The notes beneath the pieces were generated by a model, which was not told the origin of the DNA, searched no databases, and saw nothing but the letters and a program-made list of their open reading frames with translations. Of a stretch of 8,882 bases of DNA, positions 1 to 5,337 are shown piece after piece (positions within the stretch are counted from its first letter, which is position 1; every line of letters starts with the position of its first letter). The position numbers and the translations under genes are program-made. Source of the DNA: Bacillota bacterium (GTDB lineage: Bacteria > Bacillota > Clostridia > Acetivibrionales > Acetivibrionaceae). The stretch spans positions 1 to 8,882 of the forward strand of contig JAEZUI010000138.1 in the NCBI GenBank assembly GCA_023421115.1. Reading direction: 5' to 3'.

Positions 1-488
1 TAAATTTAGCGGTATCCAAGCTTGTGGCACATTATTTGGATACAGCAGGGTGCTTAGTCAGGTTAACCAGGACCGAGAAGGAACAGCCGGAGACTGACAG
101 TCTACAGTACCGGTGTGATGTTGCAAACTACTGGGGCGCTGACCTGTTTGTCAGCCTACATTGTAATTCTGCTGCAAATCCGGCGGCAAAAGGGTTTGAA
201 ATCTACACCACCAAAGGCAACACTGGCGCTGATCGGCTCGCAACTTGCATTACTAACCAGGTGGCAGCCACTTTTCCGGACTTGCCAATTCGCGCCGACT
301 GGTCTGACGGTGACGTTGATAAAGAGGAAAATTTTTATGTGCTTAGGTACACTAATGCGCCGGCTTGCCTAGTGGAAATGGCTTTTATCAGCAATCCAGA
401 GGAAGCGGCTCTGCTGGCAAATCCGACCTGGCAGGATAAAATGGCCAGAGCAATAGCCCGTGGCGTGACGGATTGGCTCAGTAAATAA
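1..488 (+). CDS. N-acetylmuramoyl-L-alanine amidase, Amidase_3 type (prophage endolysin), 5' partial
   Basis: The reading frame is open from base 3, so the N-terminus and the first zinc ligands lie outside the window; the GTG at 24 is internal, not a start. The visible part starts with the NLAVSKLVAHYLD helix and a V-R-L-T-R strand, as expected in the Amidase_3 fold. The motif SLHCNS gives a zinc-ligand histidine (codon 159-161), and CLVEMAFISN gives the catalytic glutamate (codon 375-377). Family knowledge: these zinc enzymes cut the bond between N-acetylmuramic acid and L-alanine in peptidoglycan. The C-terminus ends with the domain, so no cell-wall-binding repeats follow. The next gene encodes a membrane-anchored phage-like protein, and sigma-like and fibre-type genes come after it. 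This makes a phage lysis enzyme more likely than a host autolysin or the spore enzyme CwlD. Family assignment is firm; the phage role is inferred from context. Confidence 0.93.
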   Translation, partial: NLAVSKLVAHYLDTAGCLVRLTRTEKEQPETDSLQYRCDVANYWGADLFVSLHCNSAANPAAKGFEIYTTKGNTGADRLATCITNQVAATFPDLPIRADWSDGDVDKEENFYVLRYTNAPACLVEMAFISNPEEAALLANPTWQDKMARAIARGVTDWLSK

Positions 489-492
489 AAAT

Positions 493-517
493 AGCGCCGT
501 GGAGGCGGCGCTTATTG
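493..517 (+). terminator. hairpin after the amidase gene, possible weak terminator
   Basis: A perfect 7-bp GC-rich stem (AGCGCCG at 493-499, CGGCGCT at 506-512) with a 6-base loop lies 5 bases after the amidase stop. The T-tract is short (TTATT), so termination would be weak. The hairpin sits just before the ribosome site of the next gene and could instead tune readthrough or translation. Confidence 0.5.
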
Positions 518-534
518 GGAGAGGAGTGAGATAC

Positions 535-1146
535 ATGTTTAGTTTAACCAAGCGCCAGGCGGCTATTCTGCTTGGCGTTGTTTTGTTGGTGGCGGTAGCG
601 GGATACTTTGCCTATCAGCACTTTAATCTGCCACAGCCGGTGACGCCGCTGTCTCAGCAGCAGGCCGAAACCCCACAAGGGGTAGGGCAGGCGGCAGATA
701 ATGCACAGGTAAAAATGCTTGAATCCCAGTTAGCAGAAGCGGCCAAGGAAATCGCACGGCTAAAAAATAAGCCACCCGATAAGGTGGTTGTTACCGAAGT
801 AAAAGAAGTGGTTAAGGTTGTTGAAAAAGAAGTCGAAAAGCGCGGTGCCGATTTTGGTATTGTAACCAACCCGGGCAATCCGGATAAGCCCGTAGACTTA
901 AACGAGATTGCCCAACTGCCGGAAGGTACGACAGTCAATTTAAATCAGTACAATGTATTTGCTTACCGCAAGGTTATTCGGGGCGTTAATGTGTTCCCGG
1001 CCATGGACGGCGGGAAAGTAAAAATTGATGAAGTTACTGTCGATGTTAGCCGGAGGATTACCAAAGATGGTAAGTATATTGGTGTTGTTGCCGGTTATGA
1101 CTTTGACCATAACAAAGCCAAAGCCGGGATAAGGTATTCGTTTTGA
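535..1146 (+). CDS. membrane-anchored coiled-coil phage protein, possibly spanin-like
   Basis: The start is ATG 535, placed after GAGAGGAG; an in-frame GTG at 499 lies inside a hairpin and is unlikely. The 203-residue product has four parts. Residues 1-9 are a short cytoplasmic stretch with K and R. Residues 10-27 are one hydrophobic membrane segment with no signal-peptidase site. Residues 32-55 are a Pro/Gln-rich linker. Residues 57-104 are charged and probably helical or coiled-coil (VVTEVKEVVKVVEKEVEK), followed by a beta-rich domain. The protein ends in two possible beta strands and a terminal phenylalanine (AGIRYSF). I do not recognise a named family. Its place right after the endolysin and its N-in, C-out layout resemble the inner-membrane spanin Rz, which helps disrupt the outer envelope in lysis. 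That role is inference; a structural virion or anchoring protein is also possible. Confidence 0.8.
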   Translation: MFSLTKRQAAILLGVVLLVAVAGYFAYQHFNLPQPVTPLSQQQAETPQGVGQAADNAQVKMLESQLAEAAKEIARLKNKPPDKVVVTEVKEVVKVVEKEVEKRGADFGIVTNPGNPDKPVDLNEIAQLPEGTTVNLNQYNVFAYRKVIRGVNVFPAMDGGKVKIDEVTVDVSRRITKDGKYIGVVAGYDFDHNKAKAGIRYSF

Positions 1147-1151
1147 CTGAC

Positions 1152-1184
1152 AGCCCTCGGGAAACCGGGGGCTTATTTTATTTT
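1152..1184 (+). terminator. rho-independent terminator
   Basis: A 9-bp stem (AGCCCTCGG at 1152-1160, CCGGGGGCT at 1165-1173, one G:T pair) is closed by a GAAA tetraloop and followed by TATTTTATTTT. It ends the amidase and membrane-protein unit and lies immediately before the GGGAGG ribosome site of the sigma-like gene. Confidence 0.85.
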
Positions 1185-1198
1185 GGGAGGCGATTCAG

Positions 1199-1684
1199 AT
1201 AGACAAGCACCATATTTGTCAGCAATTCAAACCACTAGTCAAGAAGTACGCAGGTATTTATAGGCGCTCAGTTCCGGACGCCGAATCAGAAGCCTGGTTG
1301 GCTTTACTTCAAGCCATACATAACTTCAATCCCAATTTGGGAGTCCCATTAGCTGGCTATCTCGAAAGCCGGGTTAAGTTTGGCCTGCTAAATCTTTGGC
1401 GAATAGAAGCAAAGCGCAAGCAAATGGAATGTCAGGGGGACAAAGCGATTGAGTATATCGCAGCTCCGGATGATCCCCAGGCTGAGCTAATATATAAGGA
1501 AACAATCGAGAGGATGCTGGCGGCGTTGCAGGAATTGCCGCAGCGGCAGCTACTTGTATTGGTTCACATTTTTGTGTATGGCCGTAAATTGGCATGCATT
1601 GCTCAAGTATTAGGAATTACGGTACAGGCAGTAAGCCAAATAAAAAATAGAGCATTGAGGCGTTTAAAAAGTCGGCTGGTTTGA
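1199..1684 (+). CDS. sigma-70 family RNA polymerase sigma-like factor of phage type, unusual start
   Basis: From codon ATA 1199 the product has 161 residues. Residues 10-70 resemble sigma region 2: a FKPLVKKYAG start, an acidic patch (DAESEAW), an AIHNFNP stretch and a YLESRVKFGLLNLWR helix. Residues 105-160 resemble region 4, with a LQELPQRQLL helix and a helix-turn-helix (CIAQVLGITVQAVSQIKNRA) that would contact the -35 element. No region 1 or 3 is seen, as in small phage or ECF-like factors. The only standard start in frame is TTG 1298, which would delete about half of region 2 and has no good ribosome site. GGGAGG at 1185-1190 is correctly spaced for ATA 1199, so the coding sequence probably began there (ancestral ATG?). 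Small sigma-like factors near lysis genes (Xpf of PBSX, the UviA/TcdR group) drive late or lysis genes. A similar role here is inference. The gene may be a pseudogene if ATA does not initiate. Confidence 0.78.
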   Translation: MDKHHICQQFKPLVKKYAGIYRRSVPDAESEAWLALLQAIHNFNPNLGVPLAGYLESRVKFGLLNLWRIEAKRKQMECQGDKAIEYIAAPDDPQAELIYKETIERMLAALQELPQRQLLVLVHIFVYGRKLACIAQVLGITVQAVSQIKNRALRRLKSRLV

Positions 1685-1763
1685 ATGTATATAAGTGAAG
1701 GCCGATATACAGGAAACACACAGTGAGAATAAGAGTTCCTTTGGTATGTCGGGTTTCAAATAT

Positions 1764-1778
1764 ATTAATTGGAGGAAT
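1764..1778 (+). repeat. 15-base direct repeat around a ribosome binding site, copy 1
   Basis: ATTAATTGGAGGAAT occurs here and again, identical, at 2626-2640. Each copy contains the GGAGGA ribosome site just before a fibre-type gene. The flanks differ, so this looks like a conserved initiation block carried along with modular genes. Confidence 0.8.
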
Positions 1779-1783
1779 GTAAA

Positions 1784-2605
1784 ATGGGTGAATACAGTTT
1801 GGATCAGCACACAGTATCGTTATTGCATTTCAATGATGGGATTAAGGATGAAACCGGGAAAGTATGGACTGCTGATGGTGGAGCAGCAGTAAGTACGACA
1901 CAATCAAAATTTGGTGGAAGTAGTTTACACTTAAATCCGTCTCAAGGTTTATCTATTGATATTCAGGATGATTTTAAATTTGGGACGGATGATTTTACAG
2001 TTGACTGTTGGATTTATCCAACAGCTATTAATCCTTCGTTTTGGAATGTGATTTTTGATAACAGAAAAACCACTGCAGGTGGAACTGGCTTTGTTTTGTT
2101 TTTATATCAAGGTACGTTATCAATGGCATTTGATCATACATCCAAAATTACTTCAGCCATGGTGGGTTTAAACAGTTGGCAACATATTGCTATTACAAGG
2201 GCAGATAAAACTTTGTTTTTGTTTTTAAACGGCGATCTAGTATACTCAGAAGCAATGCCCCATAATTTGACTGATGGTTACGGTTTGATCGGTAAAGCAC
2301 TAGATGGCTATAATTTTATTGGTTACATTGATGAATTTCGTATTTCAAATGTAGCTCGCTGGACTTCGAATTTTGTACCTCCGAGTGAACCAAGTAGTAA
2401 TGCTATACTTCGAATCACCATGAACGATTCTAGTGAACGGGAATACAGACTGCCTAAGGCTGATATTGACGGGTTTGTCAACTGGTTCAACCGTACAGTT
2501 GGCACAGGCAATACTTGCTATAGCTTTGATGATATCATTGATGGTAGTAAGGAATACTTGGCTTTTGAAAAAATCATCAGCTTTGAAGTGATTCCGGTAG
2601 CGTAG
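1784..2605 (+). CDS. LamG/concanavalin A-like phage surface or tail-fibre protein
   Basis: ATG 1784 follows GGAGGA with a good spacing; the in-frame TTG 1769 would place the ribosome site inside the gene. The product has 273 residues. Residues 1 to about 205 carry the pattern of a Laminin-G/concanavalin jelly roll: VSLLHFNDGIKDETGKVW at the start, KFGGSSLHL, FTVDCWIYP, WQHIAITRADKTLFLFLNG and finally YNFIGYIDEFRISNVARW. Such domains in phage proteins usually bind cell-surface carbohydrate. A separate C-terminal module (about 208-273) has RITMNDSSEREYRLP and ends in EKIISFEVIPVA; I take it for a small attachment or assembly module, not a named domain. There is no signal peptide or membrane segment. 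It lies 41 bases before the Big_2 protein and is probably co-transcribed with it. A receptor-binding or decoration role is inferred. Confidence 0.85.
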   Translation: MGEYSLDQHTVSLLHFNDGIKDETGKVWTADGGAAVSTTQSKFGGSSLHLNPSQGLSIDIQDDFKFGTDDFTVDCWIYPTAINPSFWNVIFDNRKTTAGGTGFVLFLYQGTLSMAFDHTSKITSAMVGLNSWQHIAITRADKTLFLFLNGDLVYSEAMPHNLTDGYGLIGKALDGYNFIGYIDEFRISNVARWTSNFVPPSEPSSNAILRITMNDSSEREYRLPKADIDGFVNWFNRTVGTGNTCYSFDDIIDGSKEYLAFEKIISFEVIPVA

Positions 2606-2625
2606 TAGATATTTTGAGTAAAATA

Positions 2626-2640
2626 ATTAATTGGAGGAAT
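2626..2640 (+). repeat. 15-base direct repeat around a ribosome binding site, copy 2
   Basis: This is identical to 1764-1778 (ATTAATTGGAGGAAT). GGAGGA at 2633-2638 lies 8 bases before ATG 2647 and fixes that start over the in-frame TTG 2614. Confidence 0.8.
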
Positions 2641-2646
2641 TTAGAG

Positions 2647-3609
2647 ATGGCAACAATAGGACAACAATTGACAGCGCCGGAAGCAGGGTGGAAACGGTAT
2701 GATGACACGGATCCGCTAATTGAATATGAAAATGGCCAATATGGTTGGGTAGCTGATACCTCATGGAGTGATAATTGGATGGGAACACAGCACTATGAGC
2801 ATCCAACCGGGAATGAAAAAATAAAATTTAACTTTACAGGAACCAAACTAAGAATACTATCTCCAATAAATACAACTTGTACAAATAAAGCTAGAATCAC
2901 TATAGATGGCTTAGAATATTTTTTCTCCCAATATGCTACTTCCTGGGTAAATGGAGCTTTATGCTTTGAAATTACGGATTTAACAAATAGAGAGCATTCC
3001 GTAATTATAAATGTTGATTTAAGTTCGCCACCTGTAAATGGCACAAGGGTTTTGGGTCTCGATGCTATAGACATTGACGAAGACGGAGAATTACTGTCCT
3101 ATAATCCGGACATTGATGTTCCGACTAACCCCACCGATCACGAACTCCACATCCTACTCGAAATCGGCGAACAAATCCAACTCATCGGCAACACTCTGCC
3201 TGAGAAAATCGGCGACCCTAACCTGGAATGGAAATCAACTTTACCCCATATTGCCACGGTCGACGCAACCGGCAAGGTAACAGCAAGCGACGAGGGGGTT
3301 ACCAGCATCCAGGTTAAGACAATAGACGGTACGTGGACAGATTACGCCCTTGTAGAAGTAGTCGCTAAAGAAGAAGACGATGAGTACCGCCTAGCCATTC
3401 TGCTGAAAGTAGGCGAAAGCTGCTTGCTGAAATTCGCGGAGTTCGGAGAAGTCATCTGGCAATCGGGCGACCCGGTAGTGGCCACCGTTGATCCTAGCGA
3501 TACACCGATAACCAGAGTAACGGCCCATGCGAAAGGCGTGTCATTGATTACTGTTCAAAGCGTGGATGGCAGTAAGAGAGACCAGATTTATGTAACGGTT
3601 ATTGAGTAA
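2647..3609 (+). CDS. phage surface protein: N-terminal jelly-roll-like module plus two Big_2 Ig-like domains
   Basis: The 320-residue product has three modules. Residues 1-150 look like a carbohydrate-binding-type beta sandwich: KIKFNFTGTKLRILSP, ARITIDGLEYFF, then a HSVIINVDLSS strand and GLDAIDIDEDGEL. Residues about 163-240 form a first Big_2 domain (LLEIGEQIQL, LEWKSTLPHIATVDATGKVT, GVTSIQVKTIDG). Residues about 246-320 form a second one (LLKVGESCLLKF, VIWQSGDPVVATVDP, KGVSLITVQSVDG). Big_2 domains are common in phage virion proteins and bacterial surface proteins, where they aid adhesion. There is no signal peptide, which fits a virion protein. The first half is AT-rich, while the Big_2 half is clearly more GC-rich, so the gene is probably a fusion of modules from different sources. 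A strong terminator follows, so this is the last gene of the block. Confidence 0.87.
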   Translation: MATIGQQLTAPEAGWKRYDDTDPLIEYENGQYGWVADTSWSDNWMGTQHYEHPTGNEKIKFNFTGTKLRILSPINTTCTNKARITIDGLEYFFSQYATSWVNGALCFEITDLTNREHSVIINVDLSSPPVNGTRVLGLDAIDIDEDGELLSYNPDIDVPTNPTDHELHILLEIGEQIQLIGNTLPEKIGDPNLEWKSTLPHIATVDATGKVTASDEGVTSIQVKTIDGTWTDYALVEVVAKEEDDEYRLAILLKVGESCLLKFAEFGEVIWQSGDPVVATVDPSDTPITRVTAHAKGVSLITVQSVDGSKRDQIYVTVIE

Positions 3610-3621
3610 TGCATGTAACGG

Positions 3622-3656
3622 AGCCGCTCTATCCTTCGGGGTAGAGCGGCTTTTTC
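3622..3656 (+). terminator. strong rho-independent terminator ending the prophage late block
   Basis: A 10-bp perfect stem (AGCCGCTCTA at 3622-3631, TAGAGCGGCT at 3642-3651) continues through T:G and two C:G pairs to a UUCG tetraloop (3635-3638), followed by a TTTTT tract. It lies 12 bases after the Big_2 gene stop. Confidence 0.95.
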
Positions 3657-3724
3657 TCATTCTAAGCTATTTGGCGGGGGTAGGCTTTTTATTTTTGGAA
3701 ATCGTAATAATTTCGTGTGAAGTG

Positions 3725-3733
3725 TGATATAAT
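3725..3733 (+). promoter_or_regulatory. extended -10 promoter of the initiator tRNA
   Basis: TGATATAAT combines a perfect TATAAT (3728-3733) with the TGN extension. No good -35 is present at 16-18 bp upstream, which is tolerated with an extended -10. Predicted transcription starts near 3740, giving a leader of about 34 bases before the tRNA. Confidence 0.75.
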
Positions 3734-3773
3734 AGAAATAAGTTTAAATAAAAAGTTAACAATAAACAATCAT

Positions 3774-3849
<76 letters not shown>

Positions 3850-3861
3850 CGAAATTTACTG

Positions 3862-3896
3862 CTGCCTGCTGGGGTTATCCTAGTGGGCGGTTTTTT
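3862..3896 (+). terminator. rho-independent terminator of tRNA-fMet
   Basis: A 12-bp stem (3862-3873 with 3879-3890, several G:T pairs) closes a GTTAT loop, followed by TTTTTT. Its sequence is closely related to the terminator at 4365-4398. Confidence 0.85.
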
Positions 3897-4090
3897 CATT
3901 TTGTCCATTTGCTGTCGGGTATCGGCTGCACCGACTTGCCAGGGGATGCAACTGATTTATAAGCTATTCATCATCTTTTGGTTGTTGTGCCAAAGGGCTT
4001 CGCCGCTGCTGGTTTAATGTTTTCAGTAAGACTTGGTAACAAGTAGTGTATTGTCCTGCCACATTTGGTAACGGAATATTGCAGGACTAG

Positions 4091-4119
4091 TTGCCGTGGT
4101 GCTAGCGCTACGGTAGAAT
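4091..4119 (+). promoter_or_regulatory. predicted sigma-A promoter of the tautomerase gene
   Basis: TTGCCG (4091-4096) and TAGAAT (4114-4119) are separated by 17 bp, about 33 bases before the start codon. Between the tRNA terminator and this promoter (3897-4090) I see no gene; there is only a 7-bp inverted repeat, GTCCTGC (4053-4059) with GCAGGAC (4081-4087). Confidence 0.6.
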
Positions 4120-4152
4120 AAAGTAAAACCATATTTGATAGGAGGTGATTTT

Positions 4153-4338
4153 ATGCCTGTTATTACTATTGAGGGACCCCAGTTAAGCGTAGAGCAGAAA
4201 AGGGAACTGGTACAAGCTGTAACGGAATCCGCTAGCAATGTAATGAAAATGCCTAAGCATTCTATTATTGTTATGATTAAAGAAATTGATCGCGAAAACG
4301 TTGGAGTAGGTGGTTTGCTATTATCTGACAAGAAATAG
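4153..4338 (+). CDS. 4-oxalocrotonate tautomerase family protein
   Basis: The 61-residue product starts MPVITIEGPQLSVEQKREL. Removal of Met exposes Pro-1, the catalytic general base of the 4-OT superfamily. The length and beta-alpha-beta layout (PVITIEG strand, KRELVQAVTESASNVM helix, HSIIVMIKEI strand) match the short members, which assemble as hexamers. Family knowledge: these enzymes isomerise 2-hydroxymuconate-type enols, or other unsaturated keto acids, in the cytoplasm. Many genomic copies have no known substrate. No aromatic-degradation genes are nearby, so the substrate here is unknown. The ribosome site AGGAGGTGAT is an almost perfect match to the 16S rRNA tail, so translation should be strong. 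The gene has its own promoter and terminator and looks monocistronic. Confidence 0.93.
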   Translation: MPVITIEGPQLSVEQKRELVQAVTESASNVMKMPKHSIIVMIKEIDRENVGVGGLLLSDKK

Positions 4339-4364
4339 GCTTTTTGGTGTAAAATGAGTGTAGC

Positions 4365-4398
4365 CGCCTGCTGGGTAAAACTGGTGGGCGTTTTTTTT
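4365..4398 (+). terminator. rho-independent terminator of the tautomerase gene
   Basis: A 10-bp stem (4365-4374 with 4381-4390, mixed G:C and G:T pairs) closes a GTAAAA loop, followed by eight T residues. Confidence 0.88.
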
Positions 4399-4426
4399 AT
4401 TGAAGTTAATTTGTAAGCAGGAGATA

Positions 4427-4456
4427 TTACAATAAATAGTAAATTGTTACTATAAA
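4427..4456 (+). promoter_or_regulatory. possible promoter of the acetyltransferase gene
   Basis: TTACAA (4427-4432) and TATAAA (4451-4456) are 18 bp apart, in an AT-rich gap after a terminator. The match is moderate. An imperfect inverted repeat (ACAAT with ATTGT) overlaps the spacer. Confidence 0.4.
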
Positions 4457-4477
4457 AAGGTGATTTTGGAGGGATTT

Positions 4478-4516
4478 TTGGTAAAGTTAAAAATAGACTC
4501 TGTTATATGGGGGTGA
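4478..4516 (+). CDS. possible 12-residue leader peptide ahead of the acetyltransferase
   Basis: TTG 4478 follows GGAGGG at a suitable distance and opens a 12-codon frame (MVKLKIDSVIWG) that stops at TGA 4514. That stop lies inside the GGGGGTGA ribosome site of the downstream gene and in the same frame. It could be a translationally coupled leader, or the old N-terminal end of the acetyltransferase. Evidence is limited to the ribosome site and position. Confidence 0.25.
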   Translation: MVKLKIDSVIWG

Positions 4517-4522
4517 TTACAT

Positions 4523-5086
4523 ATGAAGAAACTTATGCTGTTTTCGACAACTCATCATTATGCGTATTCTGATAGTATTGAAGAAGATGAATTTAATTTT
4601 AGTGATTATTTTACAAATATATCTATAGAAATAACTGAGCAAGAGCTAAACGAGGACCTCGAGTTGATTAATGAAGTTAAAATAGGAATAATGCAGGTTT
4701 TTTTATATGATGTTGATAAAGTAATAAACAGCCATGAACACGTTCGTGATGTTGCCGATAGTCATAATCAGGAATTATCAAATGCAATCCTATCATTATT
4801 TAGCAACAACGGGTTAAAGGACAAGCATAAAGGTTGGGCTTTAACAGATAACGTATTATATCTAGAGCGCTTATTCATAAAGCCTGCATTTCGAGGACTA
4901 GGGTATGGTAATTTTATTCTCAAAAACATTGATAGGATATTACAAAGATTGACGTCAGCCGAATTTGCTTGTATGGTAATGCAGCCAGCTGCTTTTGAAT
5001 ATTCGAACCCTGAAGCATATCGAGATTTACTTAATGACAATGAAATAACTAATGGCAAAAAGTTTACGGAAGGACTATATAGATGA
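4523..5086 (+). CDS. GNAT-family N-acetyltransferase, probably truncated by an in-frame TGA
   Basis: ATG 4523 follows GGGGGTGA with good spacing. The 187-residue product has an unusual acidic N-terminal half (residues 18-60) that I do not recognise. The second half carries GNAT motif A: the strand YLERLFIKPAFRG and the acetyl-CoA pyrophosphate loop R-G-L-G-Y-G (124-129), then helix NFILKNIDRIL and strand FACMVMQPAAFE. GNAT enzymes transfer acetyl groups from acetyl-CoA to amines of small molecules or proteins; the substrate here cannot be told. The frame stops at TGA 5084, just before codons for the C-terminal GNAT signature, which lie in the same frame. The annotated product therefore lacks motif B's final helix and strand and may be inactive, unless the stop is read through or is a sequencing error. 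It stands alone between terminators. Confidence 0.82.
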   Translation: MKKLMLFSTTHHYAYSDSIEEDEFNFSDYFTNISIEITEQELNEDLELINEVKIGIMQVFLYDVDKVINSHEHVRDVADSHNQELSNAILSLFSNNGLKDKHKGWALTDNVLYLERLFIKPAFRGLGYGNFILKNIDRILQRLTSAEFACMVMQPAAFEYSNPEAYRDLLNDNEITNGKKFTEGLYR

Positions 5087-5152
5087 TTCTACAGAAGACA
5101 TGGATTTAAAAGTGTACAAGGCTCAAAAGCCTTATACAAAGTTTGTGAGTAA
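5087..5152 (+). pseudogene. in-frame C-terminal remnant of the GNAT acetyltransferase after the TGA
   Basis: The 21 codons immediately after TGA 5084-5086, in the same frame, encode FYRRHGFKSVQG and then SKALYKVCE before TAA 5150. The FYRRHGF pattern is the classic GNAT C-terminal element (a helix ending in FY, then a GF turn and a strand). The full-length reading would be about 209 residues, counting the stop position. The missing residue is plausibly W (TGG) or R (CGA), each one base from TGA. Confidence 0.7.
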
Positions 5153-5213
5153 AGGAATAAAGCGTATTTAGAAAGTGTCGTTTTACTTCACGAAGCACTT
5201 TGAAAAACAATTT

Positions 5214-5250
5214 GCCCACTCTCAGCCATTGGTCGGGGGTGGGCTTTTTT
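5214..5250 (+). terminator. rho-independent terminator after the acetyltransferase
   Basis: A stem of about 10 bp (GCCCACTCTC at 5214-5223 with GGGGGTGGGC at 5235-5244, some G:T pairs) is capped by a small inner CC/GG pair and followed by TTTTTT. A second imperfect inverted repeat (AAAGTG with CACTTT) lies just upstream at about 5173-5201. Confidence 0.85.
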
Positions 5251-5275
5251 ATTTTAAATAATTACCATATCCTAC

Positions 5276-5304
5276 TTGCGATTTTAACAAAAAAGTGCTA
5301 TTAT
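5276..5304 (+). promoter_or_regulatory. strong predicted promoter of the unknown/ImmA operon
   Basis: TTGCGA (5276-5281) and TATTAT (5299-5304) are exactly 17 bp apart, and TGC just before the -10 makes it an extended -10. Transcription should start near 5310-5312, inside the palindrome at 5306-5327. The leader is about 26 bases. Confidence 0.8.
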
Positions 5305-5305
5305 A

Positions 5306-5327
5306 CTTTCAAATGATATTTTGAAAG
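5306..5327 (+). promoter_or_regulatory. palindromic operator at the transcription start of the operon
   Basis: CTTTCAAA (5306-5313) and TTTGAAAG (5320-5327) form a perfect 8-bp inverted repeat with a 6-base centre. It begins right after the -10 box and covers the predicted start site, where a bound dimer would block transcription. The downstream XRE-type helix-turn-helix protein is the obvious candidate binder, by inference. Confidence 0.7.
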
Positions 5328-5337
5328 CGAGGACTAT

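Noticed and set aside
1695..1892. 65-residue ORF before and within the LamG gene
   Set aside because: No ribosome site at its start, and it overlaps the LamG gene in another frame; its INWRN peptide only reflects the 15-base initiation block.
1784..3609. Diversity-generating retroelement target genes
   Set aside because: No reverse transcriptase, template repeat or adenine-biased variable repeat was seen; the fibre genes share only the ribosome-site block.
5084..5138. Selenocysteine insertion at the in-frame TGA of the acetyltransferase, using the hairpin downstream
   Set aside because: The hairpin loop is CAAA and lacks the bulged U and GU loop of bacterial SECIS elements, it lies too far from the stop, and GNAT enzymes do not use selenocysteine at this position.
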